A DNA stretch of 64,000 bases from NCBI RefSeq assembly GCF_900166985.1, contig NZ_FUZK01000001.1, forward strand, positions 124,001-188,000, in the 5' to 3' direction. The stretch's first letter is position 1. The number at the start of each line of letters is the position of its first letter. Under the pieces are notes generated by a model. The model ran no database searches. It saw nothing but the letters and a program-made list of their open reading frames with translations, and was not told the DNA's origin. This stretch comes from Acholeplasma oculi. GTDB taxonomy: Bacteria > Bacillota_I > Bacilli_A > Acholeplasmatales > Acholeplasmataceae. Shown piece by piece: positions 35,957 through 45,923 of the stretch. A program made the position numbers and the translations under genes.

Positions 35957-37348
35957 TTATCCTTTCGTAGCTCCTGCCATAATACCTTCGATAAGGTAAC
36001 GTTGGAATATCATATAGATGATTGCAATCGGCATACCAACAATTAATGCTGCTGCAGCAAATGCTGGATAATTTAAATCATACTGTCCATTAATAAATGA
36101 GAAGATACCAACCGCGAGTGTCCATTGTTCCTGAACCTTATCCAGTGGTACACCAGGTGCTGGTACGTTTAGAAGGTACCCTGGTAACATATAATCCATC
36201 CAAGGAGCCATAAACATCGATACAGCGACAAATGTTAAGATTGGAACTGCAAGTGGAAGAATTATATAGGTAAATATTTGTAATTTTGATGCTCCATCAA
36301 TCATTGCAGATTCATCAAGATCTTTTGGAATTTGTGATAAGAAACCTTTGATTAACCAAAGATTACCTGGTATAGCACCACCAATATATAAAATTGTTAA
36401 ATAAAGTGGTTGTCCTAGTAATCCAAATTTCCAGAATAATACATACATAGCGATTAATCCCATGAAAGATGGAAATGCTTGAAGTACTAAAATTGTTAGA
36501 AGTCCTGCTTTTTTACCTTTAAATGAGTATCTAGCAAATACGTAAGATGCCCCTGTAATGATTACTGTACCTATTAACATGTTAATGATGGCAATAATCA
36601 GTGTATTCATGTACCATAAGCCAAATTTGGAGTCAGGTGAATTGAATAGATAGTCAAATCCTCCAAGAGATGGATTTGATGGCCATATTTCATTTGGAAT
36701 TGTTGAAGTACCTTCAGCAAACGCCATACCAAAGATATAAATAACAGGAATTAATACCACAATAACAAGTAACGTTAATTCTGCATTAATAAGCATTTTT
36801 AATAATATGTTTTTTGGCGAGAATGTAGCTTTAATCGATAGTAATGATGTATTTCTACGCTTTGGTTTAGATTTGAAGTAATAGAATCCATAGACAGGAA
36901 TTAATCCAACAAGTCCTGGTTCTATACCTTCATATCCTTTTTTCTTTGCATATTCAACAACAAGTCCTTGATGTACCAATAGAAGTAGTATAGTGACGAA
37001 AATAACAACTAAGGTTCTTGTGAAATTATTAATGAATGATACATATGATACTAGTGCTATTGGAATAAATAGAATCGTTAATCCAATGAGAAGTAAAGAA
37101 ACTAATAATAATTTTTTAAGAATAACTTCAAATGAGAATAAATAATCAAATTCTGCTTTTGTCACATTAGGCTTCAAATTAGGTAGACCTTTGATATATT
37201 TATATCCAAAATAAGGAATAAATGACATCCATTTAGCTTGACCTACTTCCTCATACCCTTTTTTCTTTGCGAATTCAAAAACAATTGAGAAATTAGCAAA
37301 AATTCCAAGTAATACTAAGAATATAGCAATTATAATTAATATTTCCAT
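35957..37348 (-). CDS. Maltodextrin ABC permease MalG, with N-terminal duplicated domain
   Basis: A 463-residue permease, much longer than usual MalG (about 280). The C-terminal 280 residues are the normal MalG core with an EAA loop DESAMIDGASKLQIFTYIILP. The N-terminal 180 residues hold extra membrane helices and a repeated motif: residues 24-55 (FEFAKKKGYEE..FIPYFGYKYIKG) and 131-162 (VEYAKKKGYEG..LIPVYGFYYFKS). The repeat resembles the DUF5684-like cytoplasmic-facing motif; that name is a guess. GGAGG at the MalF stop serves as its ribosome site, and it starts four bases after malF. Its job is to import maltodextrin with MalF and an ATPase. Confidence 0.9.
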   Translation of the reverse strand: MEILIIIAIFLVLLGIFANFSIVFEFAKKKGYEEVGQAKWMSFIPYFGYKYIKGLPNLKPNVTKAEFDYLFSFEVILKKLLLVSLLLIGLTILFIPIALVSYVSFINNFTRTLVVIFVTILLLLVHQGLVVEYAKKKGYEGIEPGLVGLIPVYGFYYFKSKPKRRNTSLLSIKATFSPKNILLKMLINAELTLLVIVVLIPVIYIFGMAFAEGTSTIPNEIWPSNPSLGGFDYLFNSPDSKFGLWYMNTLIIAIINMLIGTVIITGASYVFARYSFKGKKAGLLTILVLQAFPSFMGLIAMYVLFWKFGLLGQPLYLTILYIGGAIPGNLWLIKGFLSQIPKDLDESAMIDGASKLQIFTYIILPLAVPILTFVAVSMFMAPWMDYMLPGYLLNVPAPGVPLDKVQEQWTLAVGIFSFINGQYDLNYPAFAAAALIVGMPIAIIYMIFQRYLIEGIMAGATKG

Positions 37349-37352
37349 GTGA

Positions 37353-39794
37353 TTAATCCTCCTGGAATGCTTTCGTTCTAGATAGGTTCCATGCTGTAAT
37401 ACTACCTACAAACAAGAATATTAGAACTGAGAAAACAGAAGCCATATTATATATTTGATGATCTGTGGTTAATCGATACATCCAGGAAATTAAAATATCG
37501 GTTTCACCGGCAAAACCATTAATTGGACTTGTTAAGTCACCCGGTCCCCCACCTGTAATGAAGAAAATAACACCGAAATTATTGAAGTTACCTGAGAATG
37601 TCATAATAAGAATAGGTGCAGTGGAATATAAGACAAGTGGCATTGTTATCTGCATAAGCTTTTGGAATCCAGATGCACCATCAATGTCTGCAGCTTCATA
37701 AAGTGATTTATCAATTGCAGTCATAATACCAGTCATAAGTGCCATAAAGTAAGGGAATCCTAACCAAATATTAACGATAACCAATACACCTCGAACAAAA
37801 TTAGGATTATGGAAGTTATTAAACCATTGAATATTATCAAATCCTAACCAGAAGACCCTTGCCCATCCTGTTGCTTGTTGGAAATCAATACCTAATATGC
37901 CCCAGTTTCTAAATACATCATATAGACCCATTTGCATGAAGAGTTGGTTAACGAAACCATTCTCATTAAACATAACAGAAAATACCATTTGAGATAGTAA
38001 TGCTGGTATTGCCCAAGGAAGTATTAAGATCGTTCTCCATAGTTTTCTAAATACTACAGATTCAGCATTTAAAATAAGTGCTTGGAAGAAACCTCCAAAG
38101 AAACATGTAAACGTTGATAATACAGCCCAGACAATCGTCCAACCTAATACTCTCCAGAACGCGATACCAAACCCTTGACCAATACTTGAGTTTGGATCAA
38201 ATACTGCAATAAAATTAAGGAATCCAACCCAATCAAATAAATTATCCATTGAACCATTGCCACCGATTGATGTAAATGAAATGACAAATCCAAAGATAAT
38301 AGGCATTATTGATATAAATGCTAATACGAATAGTGCCGGAGATAAGATAATATATTCAAATCCATTATCCCAAACAGATTTCATGTATTGCTTTGTATTA
38401 AGAACTTTTTCTTTTAATCGTTTTTGTTCAGAAACTTTATAGGTATCGATCATGGACCATATACCAAATATAGAGAAGAATAATGAAAGTATAACGGCAA
38501 TTAAACCTTCTAGTAATAATAATGTAGAAACGTGTCCTCGAATATTAACTACACCTTCATATTGAACATTATTTCTCATATTGGTTGCTGAAGGTTCATT
38601 TGCACGACCAAGCATTGCATCTACAAGTGCTAAATGACTTCTTAAGTCAATTTCATTAGTTTCACCAAGTGTTAATACTTCCCAGTATCCTTTAACAAAC
38701 ATCCCTGCCTTATCGTAGAAGAAGTTATTAAAATCTTTAATAAATGCTTCTTTAAATTCAGGGTTTAATTCCATATAAACACGTACCATTAAACGTTGAT
38801 AATTGCTTGATTCTTGTGGATTAATGGTTTGTCCTTGAACCATAGCTCTTCTAAAGAAGTTGGAGAATTGTGTTTGTTTATATTGTTGTCTCACACCATT
38901 ATGAATCAAACCAGGTTCATAGTATTCGTAAAGTTTGTTGTTAAGCTCATAAACCGGTCCAACAATTTGTGTTTGTGGAATTGGTACAAATGATTGTGAT
39001 GCTGATTCTAAAACGAAATTATCTTTAGATAGTAATAAGTAATTTGTTATACCATCAATTGTTGTTTCTAAATAGTAGTTATTAGCGACTCTAAATAACT
39101 TACCAGTCTTTTTAAACACACTAAAACCAGTCACAGAATCTATGACTGAAGGATTATCGATACGATAAAGTGGGTTTGTTTCTACGTATTCTTTTTTATT
39201 GCTTCCATCAGGTAATTTAACGTCTCTTGAAAAATAGAATTTATTGTTGGCAGTATCCCAATATAAATCACCATTTTCTAATGTGATAAAACGAGTGGCA
39301 GTACCTAAATCAAAATCATCATATAATACTTCGTTGGTTGTTCCAAACTCGGTAAAACGTAAATAAGATGCTTGTTTCAAGTCTTGTGCAAAAAACTCAA
39401 CAAATTTATCCTCAGTAAATAATGATGCTGTCGGGTTTTGTGACCCTGTAGGACCTCCATAATAACCGAAAGGATCTTTTTCCTCTACTCCAATAGATGC
39501 TAGATAGGCATCAAATTCTGGAATTCTGTTGTTTTGTAGAATTTGGTTATCATATGTTTGGAAAAATGCCTTTTCATACCATTCTCCAAGCGATTGACCA
39601 GGGATTTTGCTGTATGCAATCTCATTTTCTGTTTTTTCTACATAAAAATAGTTAGAGGTAAATATTTCAATTAAAATAAATCCTGCGAAAAAGATAAAAA
39701 AGAACAAAGACTTTATAAATTGTTTGTTAAATAACTGTCCTAATCCCCATACTAAACCAGAGAGAATTGTTTTAATAATACTCCAAGCCTTCAT
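37353..39794 (-). CDS. Maltodextrin ABC permease MalF with large extracytoplasmic domain
   Basis: An 813-residue permease; usual MalF proteins have 430-515 residues. The MalF core occupies about residues 479-813 (FEYIILSPALFVLAFISIMP and the EAA loop SLYEAADIDGASGFQKL). Ahead of it are a first helix (about 28-48), a segment of about 370 residues rich in charged and aromatic residues that should lie outside the membrane, and a helix at about 421-446 leading inward. E. coli MalF carries a roughly 180-residue external loop between later helices, so this one is both larger and in a different place. It may contact the binding protein or the CBM41-like protein encoded just before. Confidence 0.9.
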   Translation of the reverse strand: MKAWSIIKTILSGLVWGLGQLFNKQFIKSLFFFIFFAGFILIEIFTSNYFYVEKTENEIAYSKIPGQSLGEWYEKAFFQTYDNQILQNNRIPEFDAYLASIGVEEKDPFGYYGGPTGSQNPTASLFTEDKFVEFFAQDLKQASYLRFTEFGTTNEVLYDDFDLGTATRFITLENGDLYWDTANNKFYFSRDVKLPDGSNKKEYVETNPLYRIDNPSVIDSVTGFSVFKKTGKLFRVANNYYLETTIDGITNYLLLSKDNFVLESASQSFVPIPQTQIVGPVYELNNKLYEYYEPGLIHNGVRQQYKQTQFSNFFRRAMVQGQTINPQESSNYQRLMVRVYMELNPEFKEAFIKDFNNFFYDKAGMFVKGYWEVLTLGETNEIDLRSHLALVDAMLGRANEPSATNMRNNVQYEGVVNIRGHVSTLLLLEGLIAVILSLFFSIFGIWSMIDTYKVSEQKRLKEKVLNTKQYMKSVWDNGFEYIILSPALFVLAFISIMPIIFGFVISFTSIGGNGSMDNLFDWVGFLNFIAVFDPNSSIGQGFGIAFWRVLGWTIVWAVLSTFTCFFGGFFQALILNAESVVFRKLWRTILILPWAIPALLSQMVFSVMFNENGFVNQLFMQMGLYDVFRNWGILGIDFQQATGWARVFWLGFDNIQWFNNFHNPNFVRGVLVIVNIWLGFPYFMALMTGIMTAIDKSLYEAADIDGASGFQKLMQITMPLVLYSTAPILIMTFSGNFNNFGVIFFITGGGPGDLTSPINGFAGETDILISWMYRLTTDHQIYNMASVFSVLIFLFVGSITAWNLSRTKAFQED

Positions 39795-39833
39795 GTTGTT
39801 ACACCTTTCTATTAAAACTTTATAATGAATGAG

Positions 39834-39856
39834 GGCGATAGGAAATTCCTACCGCC
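39834..39856 (-). promoter_or_regulatory. Stem-loop between binding-protein and malF genes
   Basis: GGCGATAGGAA (39834-39844) pairs with TTCCTACCGCC (39846-39856) apart from one wobble position, in the 89-base malE-malF gap. No T run follows on the transcribed strand, so it is better read as an mRNA-stabilising or partial read-through element that would raise binding protein over permease, as in other mal operons. Confidence 0.65.
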
Positions 39857-39883
39857 TTCATCGTATTGATCAATTTAATATTG

Positions 39884-41257
39884 TTAAGCTTGACCTAAAC
39901 CAGCTTGCGCACGGTAAGCAGCTTCAGCAGTAACAACAGCCTCAGATGGAGCGACACCATTATTCCATACAGAGATAATCATTGATTCACCTGGACCCCA
40001 GTAGTATTGAACCGCAGGAATCGTAGGCATTGGAATTGCACTGTTTAATTGTGCAGAAATTGCAGGCATGTAAGGATCAGATGCGAAACCGTCAATACCT
40101 GATAATAAGTCAACTTTTAATGCAGGTAATTTATACTTCATTTGAAGTTGTAATTCCATAGCAGTATCTGACATTAGGAATTCTAAGAATTTAGTAGCAG
40201 CTTCTTTATGTTCAGAGTATTTATAAATTGCAGCCATTTGAGCACCAGCAAAAGGTGCACCATTCACGCCATTAACAGATGGAAGTGGGGCAATACCAAA
40301 ATCTAAACCAGTTGCATTGTCATATTCTTCAATATTCCAAGGACCAGCAATGATATAAGGAATTCTACCAGCTACGAAGTTTGCACCAGCACCAACTGAA
40401 TTATGGTTTTGGTTTCCAGTAACAACTGGTTTTAATGAATCACGGAACCATGTAAGTGCAGCAACAGCATCAGCAAAACCTACAGCACTTGCATCATCTA
40501 AATTTTCACCAAATGGTTGGAATCCTAATGCAGAGTAGAATGATTGCATGAAATATGAGTCAGCCCAGTGAGAAGATGTACCTAAATAGTACCAACCTTT
40601 TTGAGCATTCGTTTGACCAGAACCATCACTTGCAAGTGCAGCATTCCATGTAGCACCAGCAGCTAATAATTCTTCCATAGTTGTAGCAGGAGTTGAAACT
40701 AATGCTTTGTTATAGTATAAACCAATAGATTCTAATGACATTGGTACTGCATAAAGATTTTCTTGAGCATTTGCACCAGGTCCGAATTCACCTGTAGTTT
40801 CATCATATAATAATGTAGCAATATCTAATCCAAGTGGATGTGCTCTTTCAGCAACACGAGTTGCAACTGAAGAAGGAAGTGCGTACACTAAATCTTCTAA
40901 GATCGCAGCAGCTAAATGGTCATGTGGGAATTGGAAGATGTCAGCACCGTTACCAGTTAGACCAAATGTTTTTAGTCTTTCACGTGCATCAACTGATCCC
41001 ATATGTTGATGTTGTACAATAATATCTTTACCTTCTGGTGTATCATTAAATGCAGCGATAACAGCTTGCATATATTCACCATTTTGGTCATCTATCCAAA
41101 CAGTAATTGTTTCTTTTTCTTTATAGATTTCAGAGAAATCATATCTTTGTCCGTTGTTAACTGGGTCGATTGGACCTCCTCCATCATCTGGTGGAGTACA
41201 AGCAACCACAAATAATACGAACATCAATAACATTAAAGTAGTATATATTTTTTTCAT
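39884..41257 (-). CDS. Maltodextrin-binding lipoprotein (MalE-like solute-binding protein)
   Basis: A 457-residue extracellular solute-binding protein of family 1. The signal peptide ends at a lipobox (FVLFVVACTPP), giving a lipid-anchored cysteine. Mature features are DQNGEYMQAVIAAFND, an AGPWNIEEYDN motif and IAPLPSVNGVNGAPFAG, as in maltose/maltodextrin binders. It should hand maltodextrins to the MalF-MalG pair encoded next. The upstream gene (11-base gap) is the CBM41-like secreted protein, so both are made together. Confidence 0.93.
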   Translation of the reverse strand: MKKIYTTLMLLMFVLFVVACTPPDDGGGPIDPVNNGQRYDFSEIYKEKETITVWIDDQNGEYMQAVIAAFNDTPEGKDIIVQHQHMGSVDARERLKTFGLTGNGADIFQFPHDHLAAAILEDLVYALPSSVATRVAERAHPLGLDIATLLYDETTGEFGPGANAQENLYAVPMSLESIGLYYNKALVSTPATTMEELLAAGATWNAALASDGSGQTNAQKGWYYLGTSSHWADSYFMQSFYSALGFQPFGENLDDASAVGFADAVAALTWFRDSLKPVVTGNQNHNSVGAGANFVAGRIPYIIAGPWNIEEYDNATGLDFGIAPLPSVNGVNGAPFAGAQMAAIYKYSEHKEAATKFLEFLMSDTAMELQLQMKYKLPALKVDLLSGIDGFASDPYMPAISAQLNSAIPMPTIPAVQYYWGPGESMIISVWNNGVAPSEAVVTAEAAYRAQAGLGQA

Positions 41258-41268
41258 GTGATGCCTCC

Positions 41269-42792
41269 TTATTGTCCGGATTTAACAACTCTAAAGGTGA
41301 ATGTTTCTTTAGTGATGTTACCCCAAGCGTCTTCAACTTGTAATTCAATGACATAGTCCCCTTCAACTCTAGTATCTAAAATAGCATTAGAACCAGCTGG
41401 AACGAACACTTTAAGTGTTACATCGCCATCGCGATTATCTGTTGCTGTGTAAAGTGGGAAGTCAGCAAGGTTAAATGGTTGTCCCCAAGCTACTTCAATA
41501 ATCTTATTAGCAGGTAATAATGGGAATGTGATAACTGGAGCTTCAGTATCCATATTCACAGCGATTTCTGCTTCACTTACACCATCGTTATAGAAAATAG
41601 CATATTCTTTAGTAATATCTAAAGGTGTAGCATCATCTAATACGACAACGAAGTCAGCGATTGTAGCATTTCTTAAAGCGAAGTCAACACGTTCTACTGT
41701 TAATCCAGTTTCAGCATATGTATCTTCACCAGTCTTTTCTTTAACTGAGAACCATCCCTTAACTGTATTAATAGCAGTAGTTTCTTCCTCTTCAGTATCA
41801 ACATCTTCATGAGCTACTGGATTAGCAACTTGAGCAGATGTTTTAACAATAATTTGAGTATTTCTAACAGCATATGTACCTGTTGCAGCACCAGAAGTAG
41901 CATCTACAGCATATGGTAATAATCTAAATGAGAATGCATTAAATGCGAAATCATCATAATTTTCATTACCATAGAATACGTTAGAACCACCAGTATATCC
42001 ATTACCGTTTGAGTATACATAGCTAAATCCAACTTGACCTAATGTATGAGGTGCATCACCTAAAGAATTAAGTAATTTAACATCCCCAGTTTTTTTAGAT
42101 CCATCTCCTTCACCAAAGTAGATAAGCATACCAGCATCTGGAGCAGCAGCTGGATCGGATTCAGCAACTTTATCAGCAGTTACCATAGCAATCTTAACAG
42201 CCATTCCTGTAGCAGTATTACCACCTGTAGTAAAGATTTGTGCAGGTGAATTCCAGTCTACGCTTGGGATGTTCCAACCATTCCAATGGTGAACACCTAA
42301 GTTTTCTTCATATGAGCCAGATGGATCGAAATAAACTAATAACATATTAAATTTAGTGTTATCAGCAACGAAATATCTTGGATCATCTTCTGATGAGTTT
42401 GCATTACCTTGGAATACATATACGTGAACTGTTTCTCCGCCTTTAACGATAGTCTTAGGTATTGAAATATCCCCTGTATATTTACCATTGTTCCAATCTG
42501 GATCACCACCACCTGGGCGATGTACAGCAATGAAACCGAAAGTTTCTGTATTTTCAGGTGCAACTTCTGGTAAATTTTCGTAAACGAAAGTTGCTCCAAA
42601 TTCATCTAAACCATCGTGCAGAGGTTGTGGATCGAATCCACCCCATGCCCAGCTACCTAATTCTGTATAGTTGCCATCCCATTTTTTAAAATGGACAACA
42701 ACGGTACCTAAATCACCAGGTGCAGCAAAAAATTGCGGCAATGTGACTAAAACAGTAGCTAAAACTAATAAAGATAAGATAATCTTTTTCAT
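41269..42792 (-). CDS. Secreted CBM41-like glucan-binding protein, no catalytic domain
   Basis: A 507-residue exported protein: signal peptide ending near residue 24 (FFAAPG), then CBM41/pullulanase-associated (PUD) modules (TVVVHFKKWDGNYTELGSWAWGG and a second around NMLLVYFDPSG..HHWNGWN), a linker, and a C-terminal Ig-like DUF5011-type domain (ATDNRDGDVTLKVF, EDAWGNITKETF). No GH13 barrel or catalytic motif is present. The same CBM41 phrase starts the pullulanase encoded across the divergent promoter. It lacks an obvious cell-wall or lipid anchor. Role inferred: bind starch near the binding protein or feed it to the transporter. Confidence 0.85.
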   Translation of the reverse strand: MKKIILSLLVLATVLVTLPQFFAAPGDLGTVVVHFKKWDGNYTELGSWAWGGFDPQPLHDGLDEFGATFVYENLPEVAPENTETFGFIAVHRPGGGDPDWNNGKYTGDISIPKTIVKGGETVHVYVFQGNANSSEDDPRYFVADNTKFNMLLVYFDPSGSYEENLGVHHWNGWNIPSVDWNSPAQIFTTGGNTATGMAVKIAMVTADKVAESDPAAAPDAGMLIYFGEGDGSKKTGDVKLLNSLGDAPHTLGQVGFSYVYSNGNGYTGGSNVFYGNENYDDFAFNAFSFRLLPYAVDATSGAATGTYAVRNTQIIVKTSAQVANPVAHEDVDTEEEETTAINTVKGWFSVKEKTGEDTYAETGLTVERVDFALRNATIADFVVVLDDATPLDITKEYAIFYNDGVSEAEIAVNMDTEAPVITFPLLPANKIIEVAWGQPFNLADFPLYTATDNRDGDVTLKVFVPAGSNAILDTRVEGDYVIELQVEDAWGNITKETFTFRVVKSGQ

Positions 42793-42860
42793 TTTACCCT
42801 CCTAAAAAGTATTGTTTGAATCATCTTACGAGTTAAGTATATCATAAGTTACTGTGAATT

Positions 42861-42919
42861 TGTAAAGCGTTTACATAAGTAAGGAATGTGCAAACGGTTT
42901 CTTATTGCAAACGCTATCA
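42861..42919. promoter_or_regulatory. Three operator-like sites in the divergent mal/pullulanase promoter
   Basis: TGTAAAGCGTTTACA (42861-42875), TGCAAACGGTTTCT (42889-42902) and TTGCAAACGCTATCA (42905-42919). The last two fit the cre/LacI consensus TGNAANCGNWNNCW; the first is a near-perfect palindrome with a three-base centre. The third supplies a -35 TTGCAA for the pullulanase (a TATAAC follows at 42927-42932), and the first contains a minus-strand -35 TTTACA for the mal operon. No repressor gene is in this window. Confidence 0.7.
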
Positions 42920-42979
42920 TTATTATTATAACTTTTTCGAATATTATGATATATTTTGTCTATAAGGAGGTTACATACA

Positions 42980-45922
42980 TTGAAAAAGATATTTATTTTC
43001 GCATTTAGTATAATTTATTTACTTTCCATTTCGTTAGGTTTTAGTTATGCTCTTAATAAACCTAATACACTTGTTGTTCATTATTTCAGATATGATGGTA
43101 ATTATAATAACTATAATATGTGGGTTTGGCAAAACTTACCTGTAGGATTAGATGGCATCCAACATAATTTTGATCCATTATCAGTTGATCAATATGGAGT
43201 AAGTTATTCAATAGACATAGAAACAGACTATGCTGATTCTCAACGCCTAGGTATTATTATTAAACAAGGTGGTTGGGACGGTTACCGTGAACCGGGTGGA
43301 GACCGTTTTATTGATTTAGACCAACTTGAAGTTACTAATGGTGTTGCACATGTATATTTTGTACAGGGTCAAATTGATTTCGGTAAATCTCAAGCTGATT
43401 TAGAGAATAATATACCAGATTATCGTCCAAGTATATTATTTACAGCTTTCAACGCTCAATCAGAAATCACTTTAAGTCTTTCACATCCTGCAACATCATA
43501 TAAAGTTTTTGAAAACTCAGTTGAAATTAAAACAGGAACATTTTCTAACGCTAACTTAAGTCAAAAAATTACATCACTTAATATAGATATCACTAAGAAA
43601 TATGAAGTTGAAGTATCATTTGGCGCATCAAGTTCTAAAAAAATAGTGAGTCTTCAAAATCTATATGACACAGAAGTATTTGAAGATGCATTTACTTATG
43701 AAGGTGAATTAGGGGTTATTTATGCTAAAAATGCATCCACTTTTAGACTGTGGGCACCAGTTTCAGAATCTGTAGTATTAAATACTTACCAACAAGGACA
43801 TCCTAATTATGATCGATTAGGCAATGAGTCCTTAGAAGACACTCCACTTATGAGTTATCCAATGACTCAAATAGAAAATGGTGTTTGGGAAGTAACTGTT
43901 GATGGTGATTTAGCCTCTAAATATTACACATTTAGTGTTACCAATAATGGAGTAACTCAAGAAGTTACAGACCCATACAGTTATTCAACAGGTGCAAACG
44001 GTCTTAGAAGTATGGTTGTGGATTTTGAACAAACGAATCCAAGTAATTGGAATTTCGAAGAACGTCCTGCAACAATTAAAACATTTACAGACTATATCAT
44101 TTGGGAATTACACGTTAGAGATTTAACTTCACACAGTTCTTGGAATGGTTCTGCAGCATATAGAGGAAAATTCTTAGGTATAGCGGAAACAGGAACAACT
44201 TATACACAAAATGGTGTAACTGTAACTACAGGACTTGATCATATTGAAGAATTAGGGGTTAATGCAGTACATTTATTACCTATATTTGATTTTGGTTATA
44301 TCGATGAAGTTGAAGTATTTAAGAACCCTAATCAAACAAATAACGTATTTAATTGGGGCTATATGCCATATCACTATAATACACTTGAAGGATCGTATGC
44401 AACTAATCCATTTGATGGAAATGTAAGAATTTATGAATTTAAAAAGACTGTACAAGCTTTCCATTCAAAAAATATCCGTGTCATTATGGATGTTGTCTAT
44501 AATCATACAGGTGAATCTGAAGGTTCAAATTTCCATAAAATTGTACCTGGTTACTATCACAGATTAAATGCTCAAGGTGGTTTTTCAAATGGTTCAGGAA
44601 CAGGTAATGAAACAGCTTCTGAACGTTCTATGGTTAGAAAATTATTTGTAGATTCAACCATCTTTTTAGCAAAAGAATATAAACTTTCTGGATTTAGATT
44701 CGATTTAATGAGTCTTCATGATATTGAAACTATGAATACGATAAGAGAAGAAATGAATAAAATTGATCCAACCATTATATTATATGGAGAACCTTGGGCT
44801 GGTGGCGATACACTGATTAAAGGTGAAGACGCTGCTGGTATGACCAATACAAATGAGTGGGACAGAACTCAAATCCGTAAACTTGACAGTGGTGTGGCAG
44901 CATTTAATGATCTATATCGAAATGCTTTAAAAGGTCAACCAGATGGTAGTGAAGGTGGTTTTGTTCAAGGTAATATGAATGTTTCTAAATACAACGACTT
45001 AAAAGCTGGTATAAAAGGTGCAACAGATCAATTCACAAATTCACCTCTTCAAAATATTGTTTATGGTGAAGCACATGATAATCTCACACTTCATGATAAG
45101 CTTAGATCCAGTGGTGTTACCGCTAATGAAGTACAACACGCACAAGTTCAATCCAATGCGGTTGTTTTAACGAGTATGGGTATTCCATTCTTACATGCTG
45201 GAACAGAATTTTTACGAAGTAAACCAAAACAAGATGGTACCTATGAACACAACTCTTATGAGTCACCAGATTCAGTCAATCAACTGAGATGGGATAGAAA
45301 AATTACGTATCTGAATGCATTTGAATATCATAAAGCATTAATACATTTAAGAAAATCTATTTCTGCGTTTAGATTAGATACTATAGAGGCAATCAATAAT
45401 CGTTTCACTTTTATAGAAACGACTCAAAGTCAAACATTTAAAGCACTTGCTTATCATATAGAAGGTACGGAAAATGAACCAAGTGTATTAGTCATGCATG
45501 TTGGTAAATTATCAGGCATTACAGGATTAGTATTAAATGATGGTAAAACTTATAATCAAGTTACATCAAGAGCTGGAACACAAGGATTATTTGATACACA
45601 ATCTGGCTTAGTAACGCGCTCAGGAACATTCCAGGTTGCAACCTCCAATACTTCAGCAATATTTGTTGAGGTGATGGATGCCATTGAAGCATCTGTGAAA
45701 GAAGCTTTCATTGAAGTCGCTAAAGATGCTCAATTTGATCCACTTTCTAACATGAATTTACCTGTTGGTGCTAAAGTATATGCAACTCCTATTCAAACTA
45801 ATTTACCAGGGTTTAAAGTAGTTACGGTTTCCGTAATTGATTACCTTGGTAATACAACTTATTATTACTATAATATACGTGTTTCTGGTCAAAGTTTCCA
45901 GACTGTATTAGGAGGTTTATAA
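42980..45922 (+). CDS. pulA: Secreted type I pullulanase (GH13_14) with N-terminal CBM41
   Basis: A 980-residue exported pullulanase that debranches alpha-1,6 links in starch, glycogen and pullulan. After the signal peptide come a CBM41 (VVHYFRYDGNYNNYNMWVW), a CBM48-type module (STFRLWAPVSESVVL), and the GH13 barrel: NWGYMPYHYNTLEGSYA (pullulanase signature), GFRFDLMSLHD with D575, LYGEPWAGG with E604, and AHDNLTLHD with D700. The TTG at 42980 is the likely start, nine bases after AAGGAGG; an upstream in-frame TTG at 42956 precedes that site. A lipoprotein gene follows in one base. Divergent from the mal operon under shared operators. Confidence 0.92.
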   Translation: MKKIFIFAFSIIYLLSISLGFSYALNKPNTLVVHYFRYDGNYNNYNMWVWQNLPVGLDGIQHNFDPLSVDQYGVSYSIDIETDYADSQRLGIIIKQGGWDGYREPGGDRFIDLDQLEVTNGVAHVYFVQGQIDFGKSQADLENNIPDYRPSILFTAFNAQSEITLSLSHPATSYKVFENSVEIKTGTFSNANLSQKITSLNIDITKKYEVEVSFGASSSKKIVSLQNLYDTEVFEDAFTYEGELGVIYAKNASTFRLWAPVSESVVLNTYQQGHPNYDRLGNESLEDTPLMSYPMTQIENGVWEVTVDGDLASKYYTFSVTNNGVTQEVTDPYSYSTGANGLRSMVVDFEQTNPSNWNFEERPATIKTFTDYIIWELHVRDLTSHSSWNGSAAYRGKFLGIAETGTTYTQNGVTVTTGLDHIEELGVNAVHLLPIFDFGYIDEVEVFKNPNQTNNVFNWGYMPYHYNTLEGSYATNPFDGNVRIYEFKKTVQAFHSKNIRVIMDVVYNHTGESEGSNFHKIVPGYYHRLNAQGGFSNGSGTGNETASERSMVRKLFVDSTIFLAKEYKLSGFRFDLMSLHDIETMNTIREEMNKIDPTIILYGEPWAGGDTLIKGEDAAGMTNTNEWDRTQIRKLDSGVAAFNDLYRNALKGQPDGSEGGFVQGNMNVSKYNDLKAGIKGATDQFTNSPLQNIVYGEAHDNLTLHDKLRSSGVTANEVQHAQVQSNAVVLTSMGIPFLHAGTEFLRSKPKQDGTYEHNSYESPDSVNQLRWDRKITYLNAFEYHKALIHLRKSISAFRLDTIEAINNRFTFIETTQSQTFKALAYHIEGTENEPSVLVMHVGKLSGITGLVLNDGKTYNQVTSRAGTQGLFDTQSGLVTRSGTFQVATSNTSAIFVEVMDAIEASVKEAFIEVAKDAQFDPLSNMNLPVGAKVYATPIQTNLPGFKVVTVSVIDYLGNTTYYYYNIRVSGQSFQTVLGGL

Positions 45923-45923
45923 T

